Of a stretch of 64,000 bases of DNA, positions 45,554 to 56,417 are shown piece by piece. Where the stretch lies: NCBI GenBank assembly GCA_021234155.1, contig JAJEKV010000002.1, positions 24,301,159 to 24,365,158 of the forward strand, given 5' to 3'. A program made the translations under genes and the position numbers. This stretch comes from Isoetes taiwanensis (taxonomy: Eukaryota; Streptophyta; Lycopodiopsida; Isoetales; Isoetaceae). The first letter of the stretch is position 1. Each line of letters opens with the position of its first letter. Under the pieces are notes generated by a model that was not told where the DNA came from, ran no database searches, and saw only the letters and a list, made by a program, of their open reading frames with translations.

Positions 45554-46191
45554 ATTCGGTTAACCAATTGCAGCCTGCTCAAACTTATTCAACACGTTAT
45601 TCACAAGCATTTACCACAACCAATTTCAGAACCAGCAAACCATACCTATTATACATCAAGCAATTTCAGCCTCCTCACAATACAAATCCAGATCAAGGTT
45701 TATCAACTCCACACACAAAATCACAAGCCAACAGAAAAAGAACATGTAAAGAAATCAGTTCATAGCCGATCCACTTTGTGCATGCCTAATGACTGCATCT
45801 AGTTGTCGTATTTCTTACACAAGCAATACCCTGGCAAGGCTCATATGAGAATGCAAGATGTGCAATTCAGAAACGGGCACCCCCAAATGTTCCCAATCCA
45901 CAACAGATATGGCATTGTCAATTGACACATAGAACCCTCTAAGTCAAGCCTAAGCAAGCAAGGAAAGGATGCCAATCCTATCGCCTCGGTTCCAACCGGA
46001 TAACACTATTCACGAACTCTTGGCGAGAAAATGCCGCCTCGATTCGGTAGAAAACACAACAGTGGTGGGATGGGATGCCTCTACGGCCAGATTTTAAATA
46101 AAGGACTCAGGCAAAGACACAGCTGGTTGCTCCACCCTAGCAACTGGTTCCCCATCAGTCTCCATAACTCCTGCACTATAAACAAACAAAA

Positions 46192-47121
46192 CTATGAAAA
46201 CAAACCCAACTGTACAATCAAGAGGCAACCAAGTTCATCACCCAACAGCCATGGTACGATCACCCTTGTGCAAGGGATGTAATCTACACCAGGCTCAAGT
46301 ATCACAACATCAGCACTGTCTCCACTATAAGAAGCATCATGAATATCCTCGAAGTTATTATCTTGTTCATCAGCAGGAATAGCATCATCCCAATACCGCC
46401 CATTCCTTTCCACAGGTACAAAACCTGTTGGCAGGCCAAACAAGATGGTTCTCATATCCGATGGCATGCAGTGACTAGGATTGAGCAGGACTCTCCATGT
46501 AGCCTGGACACGGTGCTCATTAATATGGGCCGTGTTAGAAGGGATAATCCAAGAACTAGACAAGGTAAATTTTCCAGAACGAATCATCCTGGCCAGCATA
46601 TACAACAAACTAGCAGTCAATCTATGGTTCCCGTGGTAATTCACAAAATGGGCAGCTCGATTCAACAAGTTTTTGTTATCAAGCACAACTAAACTTTTCA
46701 TATCACCAGCTCCCCATCTCAAATACAAATCCTTACCTTTCTCGATGGCAGCCTCACTCACATTATGAAGATGGCAGACATAATGAACTTTTTCCACATC
46801 CTTCATACAGTACCCAATCATACCCTCAAAACAATGAAAACGAGTATTTTTAAGGGCTTTGCATACCAATATCACACCACGAGGCTTAGAAACCCAATTG
46901 AAATCTCTTTTTATGGCATCATTCATGGCCCTAGGACTCTTAAACCAAGCTCTAAAGATAGCCTGACAATGCAAATGATCTACAGTAGCACCATACTCCA
47001 TGGCCAAAGCTCCAGCAACACACTTCCGATTGCAAAACCCCACAAGACCATCATAAAAACTCATGGGCACATCTTGCCCAGACAGACCTAAGATAACACT
47101 CACATCTATGGCATTCCAGTC
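46192..47121 (-). CDS. HUH rolling-circle endonuclease-like protein, possibly Replitron-type
   Basis: The frame is open from 47121 to the stop at 46192. From the GTG at 47103 it gives 303 residues. Numbered from there, residues 43-45 form an HUH-type metal-binding HLH in ATVDHLHCQAIFRAW. Residues 98-101 form YCMK in GMIGYCMKDVEK, fitting the catalytic Tyr plus Lys of Rep motif III. MEYGA at 35-39 precedes motif II, as the acidic residue does in HUH enzymes. The C-terminal part (AAHFVNYHGNHRLTASL, RVQATWRVLLNPSHCMPSDM) is a separate domain, then an acidic patch. Such proteins nick and rejoin single strands. I believe it fits the Replitron group of eukaryotic HUH transposons, but this rests on recall. 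There is no helicase domain. The frame continues upstream through a TAG. Confidence 0.55.
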   Translation of the reverse strand, partial: DWNAIDVSVILGLSGQDVPMSFYDGLVGFCNRKCVAGALAMEYGATVDHLHCQAIFRAWFKSPRAMNDAIKRDFNWVSKPRGVILVCKALKNTRFHCFEGMIGYCMKDVEKVHYVCHLHNVSEAAIEKGKDLYLRWGAGDMKSLVVLDNKNLLNRAAHFVNYHGNHRLTASLLYMLARMIRSGKFTLSSSWIIPSNTAHINEHRVQATWRVLLNPSHCMPSDMRTILFGLPTGFVPVERNGRYWDDAIPADEQDNNFEDIHDASYSGDSADVVILEPGVDYIPCTRVIVPWLLGDELGCLLIVQLGLFS

Positions 47122-47505
47122 CTACTCAACAGAAAAACCACCATATCCCCCGGTCTCACGCTCTTGGGAATTGGAAGAACTCAGGTTTATAATGTGGCTC
47201 AGAGAACCAGGGACAGAACAACCAACACTCTTCCCCTTTCTCGCAGCCCTCTTCAGAGACACAATGTGGCCGAAATTTAGAGACAAAAACAAAGGCAAGA
47301 ACACAGTCGGCTTACCTCGGGCACAAATCTCCTTCGAGAAGACTCCACCTCCGCTCCCCACCAAGCAACCCGACCCCTGCTTATCCAAAACCCCAAAAAA
47401 AGAAACAAGCCCAGAGCCAGGACACATAGGAACCTCCGCCCTCAACATCTCCGCCATCCCTGGAGCACACCACGGCAGCACTACCAGTTCCGGCCAACCG
47501 GGCAA
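47122..47505 (-). pseudogene. Upstream part of the HUH protein, separated by in-frame TAG
   Basis: This frame ends at TAG (47124-47122) and continues in exactly the same phase as the HUH-like frame (after TAG: DWNAIDVSVILGLSGQ). The stop is therefore the only break in a reading frame of about 437 codons. The segment has LNFGHIVSLKRAARKGKSVG and a Ser-rich NLSSSNSQERETGGYGGFSV but no domain I recognise. No ATG opens it: an upstream in-frame TAG lies before TTG-CCC at 47505. Either it is a decayed copy, an intron start was missed, or the TAG is an assembly error. Confidence 0.4.
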
Positions 47506-47782
47506 AAGATGCTCGGCCTACATTCTAGGGTTTCGAATCCCCACTGCCACCATCACCAAAATACCATACTCCAATACGAATACTCATACACACCATTAAA
47601 AACCTTAGGTTACAAATATACCATTCCAAATTTCGGCCACAATAACGCCTTGGCCCTAGAGTGTTATGCCTCCAGTAAAGCACTAGTCAAGATTGCATCT
47701 CATTAGTTGAATCACTTAGAATCAAGGGACGTCGTTTTAAGATATATTTTTTCCAAGAATGATGCACTTGTGTTGTGTATAA

Positions 47783-47886
47783 GGGGATGTCTCTCTGCTT
47801 GACATTCCTTGTGTGGAAACAATGCCGATGCCAGCAGGCGGAGGCATTGTTGACACATAGGGAATGTCAAGTAGAGAGACATTCCC
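47783..47886 (+). ncRNA. miRNA-precursor-like hairpin (candidate)
   Basis: A 44-nt arm (47783-47826; includes ctctctgcttgacattcc) pairs with a 44-nt arm (47843-47886; includes ggaatgtcaagtagagag) across a 16-nt loop with no gaps. By eye only two adjacent positions mismatch; the other differences are G:U pairs on the plus strand. The stem extends weakly beyond both ends. The form matches plant MIR precursors or a small MITE. I know no matching mature miRNA. Confidence 0.4.
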
Positions 47887-47895
47887 TTTATGTGG

Positions 47896-48151
47896 AAGCA
47901 ACCTGCTTTGCATTCTGCGGGCAGTAAAATCTGATTGTAGCTCTGGAATGACAGGTAAGAGTTCAAGAATGCAAGGTAAATGGCTCCGAAATGCAAGGTA
48001 AATGACTCCGGAATGCAAGATAAATCTAAGAACAAGCAGAACAGAGGGAAAATCTGGAGCCGCCATCGAACCTTGCAGCATTCAGGGAAAGAAACAAGGC
48101 CACACGTCGCAAGACGATCGGACGAGGTAGCAAAATGCAAAGCAGGTTGCT
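47896..48151. repeat. Secondary inverted repeat beside the hairpin
   Basis: agcaacctgctttgcatt (47897-47914) is inverted at 48134-48151 (aatgcaaagcaggttgct). Between them are two short direct repeats of ccggaatgcaaggtaaat type. Together with the hairpin it suggests a foldback-rich element at 47775-48165. Confidence 0.55.
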
Positions 48152-48299
48152 TTTACGTGTATAGATCATCTACGTATGCTAATGGGTTTTTTATTGCCTA
48201 TTTCATGCTTATATTAAGGGTGCATACCATTTATCTCACTTGTCTACTTGTATTTTAAGGAGTACAAGGATATAGCAAGGCATTTTTATGCATAAGATA

Positions 48300-48700
48300 A
48301 GGGATTTTTGTTTGACCCTAGGAATGCGGATGCCATATCCAAAAGTGGAGTATAGTTTTGAAGGTTTTTCGACTTGACTATTTGTGGAGAAGAGTATGTT
48401 TTTTGCATATCATTTTGATCAGATGTGTTCAACTTAGATTCCTATTGGTTAGTGTCGCTATTATGGCAGGGCTTTTCCTTGAAAACCTGAAAGGGCGAGG
48501 TTTCTTAATCCCAGCCACAATGGTTTCACTGATCATCAAAGCAATATTGTATATTGTGTTTGTACGTTGTGTTGTTTTAGGGGAGACACCCATTGTGTTA
48601 TTTTAGTGGAGACACCCAGATGGGGCTTTTCTTTAGCATTGTTGTACATTGTGTGTTATTTTAGTGGAGATGCCCAAATGGGGCCTTTCTTTCAGTTTCT
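48300..48700 (+). repeat. Dispersed repeat related to 854-1147
   Basis: ggcttttccttgaaaacctg followed by aaagggcgaggtttcttaat matches the reverse complement of about 960-1010. A word tgttattttagtggagacrccc is repeated two to three times at about 48570-48675. Confidence 0.45.
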
Positions 48701-49080
48701 CTCTCCTTGTGAGTTGTTTCCTTGTTTTTGAAAATTGAACTTATCTTCCTATCATGATAAACAGATAATTAAAATTAAAATAATTTTTTTTCCCAAACTA
48801 CCATTAAGAAAACAAGTCTAAAAATCTTTAAATTTAAAGGTTTGCACTAGGCAAATTCAGTCTCGTTGAACTTCGATTGAAAGCCTTCCAATAGAATGCT
48901 TATCGAGCAAAGCGATTAATCTAACAAAAATTATGTCCATTTTACAGATGGATGGCACACTTCTAACTACATATCTTTGAAATTTAATAAAATCATATTT
49001 TATTTTGGTGCAATTCTGGATTTTTTATAAAAAACATACATAGCACTAAAGTCAGGCAAATCCATAAGGAGTTCCACATT
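48701..49080. other. Unassigned AT-rich DNA
   Basis: No gene or element recognised. Confidence 0.3.
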
Positions 49081-49094
49081 AAGCATGCGGGCTT

Positions 49095-49118
49095 AAAATC
49101 TTATGGCTCTGATAGCAG
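49095..49118 (-). other. LTR-retrotransposon PBS-like site
   Basis: TGCTATCAGAGCCATAAG on the minus strand is close to initiator tRNA-Met primer-binding sites (usually TGGTATCAGAGCC). It lies beside tgagacacactt, a possible LTR edge at about 49119. No partner LTR was found, so it is probably a remnant. Confidence 0.3.
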
Positions 49119-50200
49119 TGAGACACACTTAAGCCCATACACACGGTGGGAACCACGCAGACAAGAAGAATATGTGCCCTATCCCTGCAATATCAAAAGA
49201 GAGATGTATACAAGGTAGAGAAATGTGTGAGTAAAGGAGGGTTAGACCATCTCATCTTCAGAGTACGCCAATGTAAGCCTTACCTTGCAAGTTAGATATT
49301 ATCTAGATAAGGATCTACATTTTCTAAGACAATAATGCTTGCTGGCTGGCTGGTAAGCTATATGCAATAAGGCCGAGAGAGTTCCACTTCCGTCTGCCCC
49401 TCTCCCAAGCCCTACGAGGATAGGATCAACCATGAATGTTGGAGTAGGAACTGAAGCTTCGAGACCACAAGGCCCGTAGAAGAGCCCATAATACTACATC
49501 CAATAATTAAGAGAGCTGACCAAGGCATACTCCTCAGCGACCTAATTCGGCAGTGACTTAAGTGTTCACGAGCAGAACTATGAATTGCTGCCAATAGGAC
49601 TGAAGCCTGTCCACGATTTCTAAGGGATGGAGAGTGAGGATCCCTACCAACTACTCCTCATTCGGGAAACCATCCATGCTTACCTTTCATCCCAGTCTTT
49701 TGATGCCCAGTTGAACTAGATCACGCTATTAAGCACCAATTCTTTAATTTGAGAAAAAACTGCTAATTTGAGAATTCAAGCTAGCAAGCATAACATATTT
49801 TACTCATAGTAAGCTAATAAGGAAGGCACATTTTGCTCATTTTAAGCTAGCAAGCAAGAGAATTTTTACAGCTCTTAAGCTACCAAGCAGAACACATGTT
49901 ACTCAGTCGAAAGACAAGTTTATTCTCGATCCTTATCCTTATTGGCAACTAGGTCTCATAATTGAGAGGCCATTCATATGGGATCAGCATGGTTGAAGGC
50001 ATCCCTTCAACCCCCTATACATAGTCACTGGTTTTTATTGGTTGGTATCGAGGCAGATCATTATGGTTAAGCCTCCACCTATTCTCCCAACAATCAACGT
50101 AGTTATTGGTATAAGATACAACCTTCCTATTGATAGGCTCCCACCAATAGACATACACCTCTTTATAGTGAGGCTCGTTTGGATATTCTATAGGGTCTTC
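49119..50200. other. Possible LTR remnant and unassigned DNA
   Basis: May be LTR and flanking sequence of a minus-strand retroelement. No protein was recognised. Confidence 0.25.
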
Positions 50201-50217
50201 TTCTGCATAGACTAACC

Positions 50218-52020
50218 ATGTTGGACAACTATCAGCTGGTCTCAAACAATAATTTTCAGCCAGGTGCAGATCCTAATAAGCTAGTGGAAGCTATGTTGAA
50301 GAACATGAGGGAGTCTGGGATACAAGTTAGGCATGGATGTATAATACACTGCATTGATAGCACTACCAGCTTAGAAAGGCAAGGCTTAATTTTTCCTTTT
50401 TGGAATGGAGGTTCGTTGGCAAGCTTTTTTACAAGTCATGGGTGCAATGCTTTTACTGAGCTTGCGTTTAAAAAGTTGGGAGCTATCCTCAGAGTTGAGA
50501 CAAACTTGATGCGCCTTGAGGAGCGCAGAAGGAAAGAGTTATTTGTTGCCTCTAGGGTTGGGGACTTGGCTATATCATTCTACAGCGGCCTGCAAAAACT
50601 GCACCATTATGTCTCATCAACAGCATAACGAGAATGACCAATCTCCTTCCAACGTGGGCATATCGCAGCAGCAGGGAATGCCTCCACATGACTTTTCAGT
50701 GCCTTCGCATTTGAGGAACCCCTCTCCATTCTTGCAAAGCATGGAGAACGAGCTAGAATTGTCAGCTGCTCGACAAGTGGAGAGAGCATAACATGCAAAA
50801 GCGAATGAGTATCGCACGGCTGAGTTACAAAGGCTACGTGCAATTGGAAGATGTATCTAAGAGAGAAAATTGCACCATCACAGAGGTGCATAACGTAGCC
50901 GGCGAGACGGGACCAGGCTATTGTCCGCAGGGAGCAGACTACGAAGATGTGATAACAAATTTCGACAAGAATGAGTTTGAAAGAAATTGGCCCAATAAGA
51001 GGGGTAAGTACAAAGCTCGTGAGTGCAAGATTGTTGTGGTGCGAGCAAACGCAGTGGAGCGGCATGTCCAAGCGAAGGGACACCTACCTCACAATAGTGA
51101 GTTCAGTAAGAGTTTTATGCAGCAAGTATATTATGAGCTTGTGAAGGAAGTGCCTGTAAATTATGCCAGTAGAAAATGGAGGCAAGAAAGCGACAGTGGC
51201 AGCACCAAGAGGGTTAAGCTATCGGAAGATAGCGAGAGTGGAGCGCATGGTGAGCCTGTCACCATTACATACCTGGTTGCTGACGCTATTCGACTTTTGG
51301 AAGTGGCAGGGGTGCCCTCGGCCGGAGCTGTCAATAAGTTTATAGACATTTGGGCCCAATTAGAGAATGAGAGAAGTCGGAACGTAAGCCTTTCTAAAGA
51401 GAATATTCGCTTAAAGGACTGTGCCGATGGGTATGAGAAGATGGCAGTCAAATTAGAGGACACTAAACGGCAGCTAGCTGCATTGAACAGAGAGGCGACG
51501 GTCCTAAGGAAAAACAATGATCACTTACGCAACCTAACAAGATCATTGGACTCTGACCCCTTTAAGGTGACTTCGAAGCAGTCAATTGTATATGCCCCTC
51601 GCGAGTACTTGTATGAGAGCCAGTGGGAGGAGCTAAAGGCCGTTGATGGTGTGCTAACAACTTGACACAGGTGGGCTAGTACACTCTAGGGTGTGGGCAT
51701 CGTATGCACATGCGATGTGTTCTTGATTGGATGTTGCAAAGTCACTTTTGTCCAATGCAAGACGGATGGATTTTTCCTGAATTGCAATATGTCATGTTAA
51801 ACATGCAAGGTCGCATGCCAGCTTTGTCACGGTCACTCGCGGGAGAGATGGGCAAATGCATACCTTCGAAAGTTATCGCGAGATAGAACTGTGGAGGGGA
51901 GTGCAGGAGCCGCACAAAGGAGAGGTAGTGCCAGATATTAACCAGTCCCTACCTCCACCTCCAGGGCCACAGGGTGATTGGGTTGATCCAACCGAGACCA
52001 ATGAAAATAATCTCGAATGA
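50218..52020 (+). pseudogene. Frameshifted ORF cluster, unknown protein with coiled coil
   Basis: Three consecutive plus-strand frames look coding. 50218-50628 contains LEERRRKELFVASRVGDLAI. 50600-50790 is Gln/Pro/Ser-rich (SPSNVGISQQQGMPPHDF). 50793-51665 is 290 residues, with YCPQGADYEDVI, CKIVVVRANAVERHVQAKGH and VTITYLVADAIRLLEVAG, and a heptad-like coiled coil near residues 190-250 (LENERSRNVSLSKENIRLK). A Pro-rich end in another frame (INQSLPPPPGPQGDWVDPTE, about 51935-52019) looks like the true C-terminus. I know no family with this layout. It may be a plant transposon-associated protein or an orphan gene. At least three frame breaks imply a pseudogene or missed introns. Confidence 0.4.
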
Positions 52021-53430
52021 CGTGTAATGAGACAAAGATTAAATTTTGACTTGTAACATTTTGCAAATAGATAGTAAGGTGAATGATACAATTTCAAATG
52101 AACTCCATTGTTCAAAGAAGCATCAAAGCAAGAATTGGGAATTCTGGAACCTTTCACTCTGAAACTCCTTGGATCAACTGCCATCTCTTTCGCCTCGACT
52201 TAGTCTTTTTTTGTTTGTCCTGTTTGATGTACCTAAAGTGCCCTCTAGGATGAGTGCTCACTCATTTTATATGGCACTTTAGATTAGTCAAATAGGAAAA
52301 TCGAAAAGGGAATAAGCCTGGAGTGTGGCCTTGGCTTAGTCTTTATCCACAACCTTTTGAATGGTTGTCGACTAACCAGGCTTGTATTGTCCATGGCAAA
52401 ATTTCTTAGAATTCTTGTTACCTCCTTTAGAAAAAGCGAGCTTTACTCTCGCTCTCTTTTAGAGACTCTCTGCCTTAATGTAGCTTAGTGTTTTTGCTAG
52501 TTACATTACACAGAGAGGCTCTAAATGGGAGGTGGAGTAGAACTTGTTCCTTCTAGAGGCGGAAGTTCTCATATGCAAGTTGCTATAATGTCAGAGGAGA
52601 GAGCGTTCCCTAATGTCAAGCCAAAGTTCTACCTGAGCTTTGTCCATTCGTATAGCAGCTGTTAGGCGCCAAATCACGGAATATCCTAACTCTTACTATT
52701 GATAGAGAACCTTGAGTAGCACTGTGACTTGAAATTAAAGGACGTGTCCGTTTCGGAGTCGTGGTTTGTACAAGGACAGAGGTAACAAGATTTTTGAGTA
52801 CTCTATTTTATTGTGGCCATGGATGATACAGCCTAGTAGTTGCTTGCGATTCTGTGGCTTGAAGTTCATGAGATGATGGTAAGACGAGTCACGGGTGCGG
52901 TTCTCAAACACTAAGGTCATCGAGTTGTGTATTAGCTAAGTAAAAAGTGAATCAAAACATGTGGACAAACAATGCCTTGTTTTTGACATCTGGATCTCTA
53001 GTCAGGCCTTCTTTCATTTGAACATCATGGTAGATTAAATCATGATGATCACTGAAAAGAAGGGACTGATGTAGAGGGACAGATGCCATTGGGGTTAATG
53101 GCTCAAACATGGAGGGGTTCATCAGAATTCATGTGGTTGATGAGTAAAAACATCGAGACTTCCCAATCTTGCTTTCCTCGCCTCTTTGGGCAATGTAGCT
53201 TAGTTACATTCTAAGTTCCATTGTTCAAAGAGGCGTGAAAGCAAGATTTGGGAATTCTCGATGCTTTCACTTTGATATTCCTTGATGTAGCTGATGGCTC
53301 TTGCCATGGTATACGCCACTATGCATGGACAATATAGTTGATTGGGAGCTTTGTGAACCTTTATTAACCAGAGTACATCATAATCATCAACAGTGGATTG
53401 TGTATCTTAGGAACTCTCATCCTCGTCAGA
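52021..53430. other. Intergenic DNA with a dispersed direct repeat
   Basis: 52108-52183 (cattgttcaaagaagcatca, ttgggaattctggaa) recurs diverged at 53220-53293. A series of gaggctctaaatgg, ggagagagcg words suggests older repeats. No gene recognised. Confidence 0.35.
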
Positions 53431-55782
53431 ATCATCCCGACTGGTCCGTGGCTATTCTTAAGGCACTAAGGTTGACTAAAGTATGTCGTAATCAATAGTG
53501 GATCGTGTAAATTGTGAACCCTTGTCTCCATCGTAATCCCCGACTAGCCTGTATCGTTGTTTGGCCCCTTGGCATGCGTCTCATCGCCAAGCTTCGTGGC
53601 ATGCGAAGGGCAATAAAAACGTAAGTCGACGGTTCTGACAGGGCAGGGTTCTCAAGGCACTTAGGTCGACGGAGGTGATGGTGGTGATCGATGATATTCG
53701 TTCTCAAAGGCGTTAGATCAAATGTTGAACACCTAATATCACATGTGGATCCCGAATTCTCCTCACGATCGATTCGGTCCCAAACCGGTACGTGGTTATG
53801 TGGTCCCTTGGCATGAGTAGATTACTTCTCATCAGCAAGATTTCGCGGGCATGCGAAGGGGAAGCAACAACACAAGTCAAGACGATTCTGATCGGGGAGG
53901 GTTCTCAAGGCACTACGATACGACCGAGATGATGGTGATGATCGGAGAAGATTTGTTCAAGGCACCTAGGTCGAATGTTGAACCCAATATCATATCCGGA
54001 TCATGTATCTTGTGAACCTTCGATGGATCGATTCGCCCTCAACTGGCCTATGGCTATTTGGCCCCTTGCCATGCCCGGATTACTTCGTCCGCAAGATTCG
54101 TGGCATGGAAGGGCCAAGCAAAGAACGGAAGTCAAGACGATTTCGATTCACGAAGGTTCTCAAGGCACTACGGTCGACTGAGGTGATAGTAATGATCAAT
54201 AGAAGACATTCATCGAACTTAGGTTGAATGTTGAACACAAATTATATTCTCTATCTTATAAAATTATAGTGCATGTCCATCTTGAATGGCCTAGATTGGT
54301 ACCGAGATTCCCTGCATCACGCGGGCATCATCCGCATCGCTTCCTAATTACCTTCCTAGGGTTTTTTGGTTTTGCAAAGCCAGAGCAGCTCTAGGTTAAG
54401 CTTGGCAATGGCGTAAGCTTGGCTATGGGGAATGGATTGAAGCATTGAGCCGCAAGGCGAGTCTTGATTTAAATTTGTTTAAAACCGAGAACAATATAGG
54501 ATTAATCCCGGCTCCATCTATGTCATAGTAGAGCCCATCGACTCGCAGGAGGTGAGTTTGATCCAAAACGCGATATTTTCATTTTCATGTTCCTGCTATC
54601 ATCCCGACTGGTCCGTGGCTATTCTTAAGGCACTAAGGTTGACTAAAGTATGTCGTAATCAATAGTGGATCGTGTAAATTGTGAACCCTTGTCTCCATCA
54701 GAATCAGTTCGACTAGCTTGTGGCTGTTTGACCCCTTGGCATGCGTCTCATCAGCAAGCTTCTGTGGCATGCGAAGGGGCACACAGCAACAGAAGTCGAG
54801 ACGGTTCTGACAGGGCGAGGGTTCTCAAGGCACTTAGGTCGACGGAGGTGATGGTGGTGATCAGGATGATATTCGTTCTCAAGGCAGTTAGATCAAATGT
54901 TGAACACGAATATCACATGTGGATCCTGAATTCTCCTCACGATCAGATTCGTCCCAACTGGTCTGTGGTTATGTGGTCCCTTGGCATGAGTAGATTACTT
55001 CTCATCAGCAAGATTCTGTGGCATGCGAAGGGGGAAGCAGCAACACAAGTCAAGACGATTCTGATCCAGGGAGGGTTCTCAAGGCACTACGGTCGACTGA
55101 GATGATGGTGATGATCGGAGAAGATTTGTTCAAGGCACCTAGGTCGAATGTTGAACCCGAATATCATATCTGGATCATGTATCTTGTGAACCTTCTGATG
55201 GATCAGATTCGTCTCAACTGGCCTATGGCTATTTGGCCCCTTGCCATGCCTGGATTACTTCTCATCAGCAAGATTCTGTGGCATGCGAAGGGCCAAGCAG
55301 CAACGGAAGTCAAGACGATTCTGATTCACAGAAGGTTCTCAAGGCACTACGGTCGACTGAGGTGATAGTAATGATCAATAGAAGACATTCATCGAACTTA
55401 GGTTGAATGTTGAACACAAATTATATTCTCTATCATAAAATTATAGTGCATGTCTGTCTTGAATGGCGCCCTAGATTGGGCGGCTGAGATTCCGCCAGGC
55501 CACGTGGCATCATCTGCATCGTTTCCTAATTACCTTTCCTAGGGTTTTTTTTTGGTTTGCAGCAGGAGCAGCTCTAGGTTAAGCTTGGCAATGGCGTAAG
55601 CTTGGCTATGGGGGAATGGATTGAAGCATTGGAGCTGCAAGGCAGAGTCTTGATTTAAATTTGCCGAAAACTGAGAACAATATAGGATTAATCCGGCTCC
55701 ATCTATGTCATAGTAGAGCCCATCGATTCTGCAGGGAGGTGAGTTTGATCCAAAAACGGCAGATATTTTCATTTTCGATGTT
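53431..55782. repeat. Tandem duplication, about 1.17-kb unit twice
   Basis: Copy 1 53431-54597 and copy 2 54598-55782 begin with about 100 identical bases (atcatcccgactggtccgtg) and end alike (gaggtgagtttgatccaaaa). Each contains about three internal units of about 245-260 bp with the words ccttggcatg, catcagcaagattctgtggc and ggttctcaaggcacta. Divergence is concentrated at CAG/CTG positions, where copy 1 mostly has CG or CCG. Copy 2 ends in the Helitron-like 5' region. Confidence 0.85.
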
Positions 55783-56400
55783 CCTTAAGGTATTTGCATG
55801 TAGGCGACACTTGATGGCATAAACTGAAAGCATTGTCCTGACGGATTTTTGCGCTGTGGCGGCTTGCCATTCTGTGAGCATCCACTCATTTTGTAGATAT
55901 TTAGGTGTGAAGGTGGAGTCTTTAGCTTTAACCTTTTTCGATATCCCTGCAGGCAACAGAGGGAACTCTTCAAACTCCCGATGCCATACCGAAAACTTTA
56001 GAAGATCAAGAGGAAAGAAAATGGTTGCTTGCAGAGGTAATCTTCCCTAGATTGGAGGATTAAAGACCACAAAGTTTTCAACAGGGTTTGCTGTTTGTCT
56101 GCTTAGGCCCGCATCCCCAGGAAGGAAGCTAAAGGGGCATCTAACGGAGCTGATCCCAGAAGTGTTCTTTAGATTTCTTAACCTTTCCAAAGCTATACAG
56201 AGTTAGATTCAAAGTTGTTATTCCATAATTATTTTTCTCAATTCTCTGACCAGTCATTTTTAGCATTGCTACAGGGCGGTTTCTAGCTTGAGGTTAAGAA
56301 GATGCAATTTCTCATGCAAAGGTACTTATTTGTTGTTTTGTATTACTGTTTTCCCCTAAAAAGATGCAATGGCTTTGATATTATAATGTAGGATTTGATA
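55783..56400. other. Helitron interior, unassigned
   Basis: Coding-like but short plus and minus frames (55708-56050) without recognised motifs. Possibly remains of another captured fragment. Confidence 0.25.
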
Positions 56401-56417
56401 TTGATGCTTTTTTCAAC

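Noticed and set aside
46194-47599. Plus-strand open frames opposite the HUH-like gene (46339-46692, 46765-47091, 47063-47599)
   Set aside because: They are antisense shadows. The minus strand has the coherent HUH motifs and a continuous phase.
53975-55365. Open frames within the 1.17-kb tandem repeats as proteins
   Set aside because: They arise from satellite-like repeats and do not stay in phase between units.
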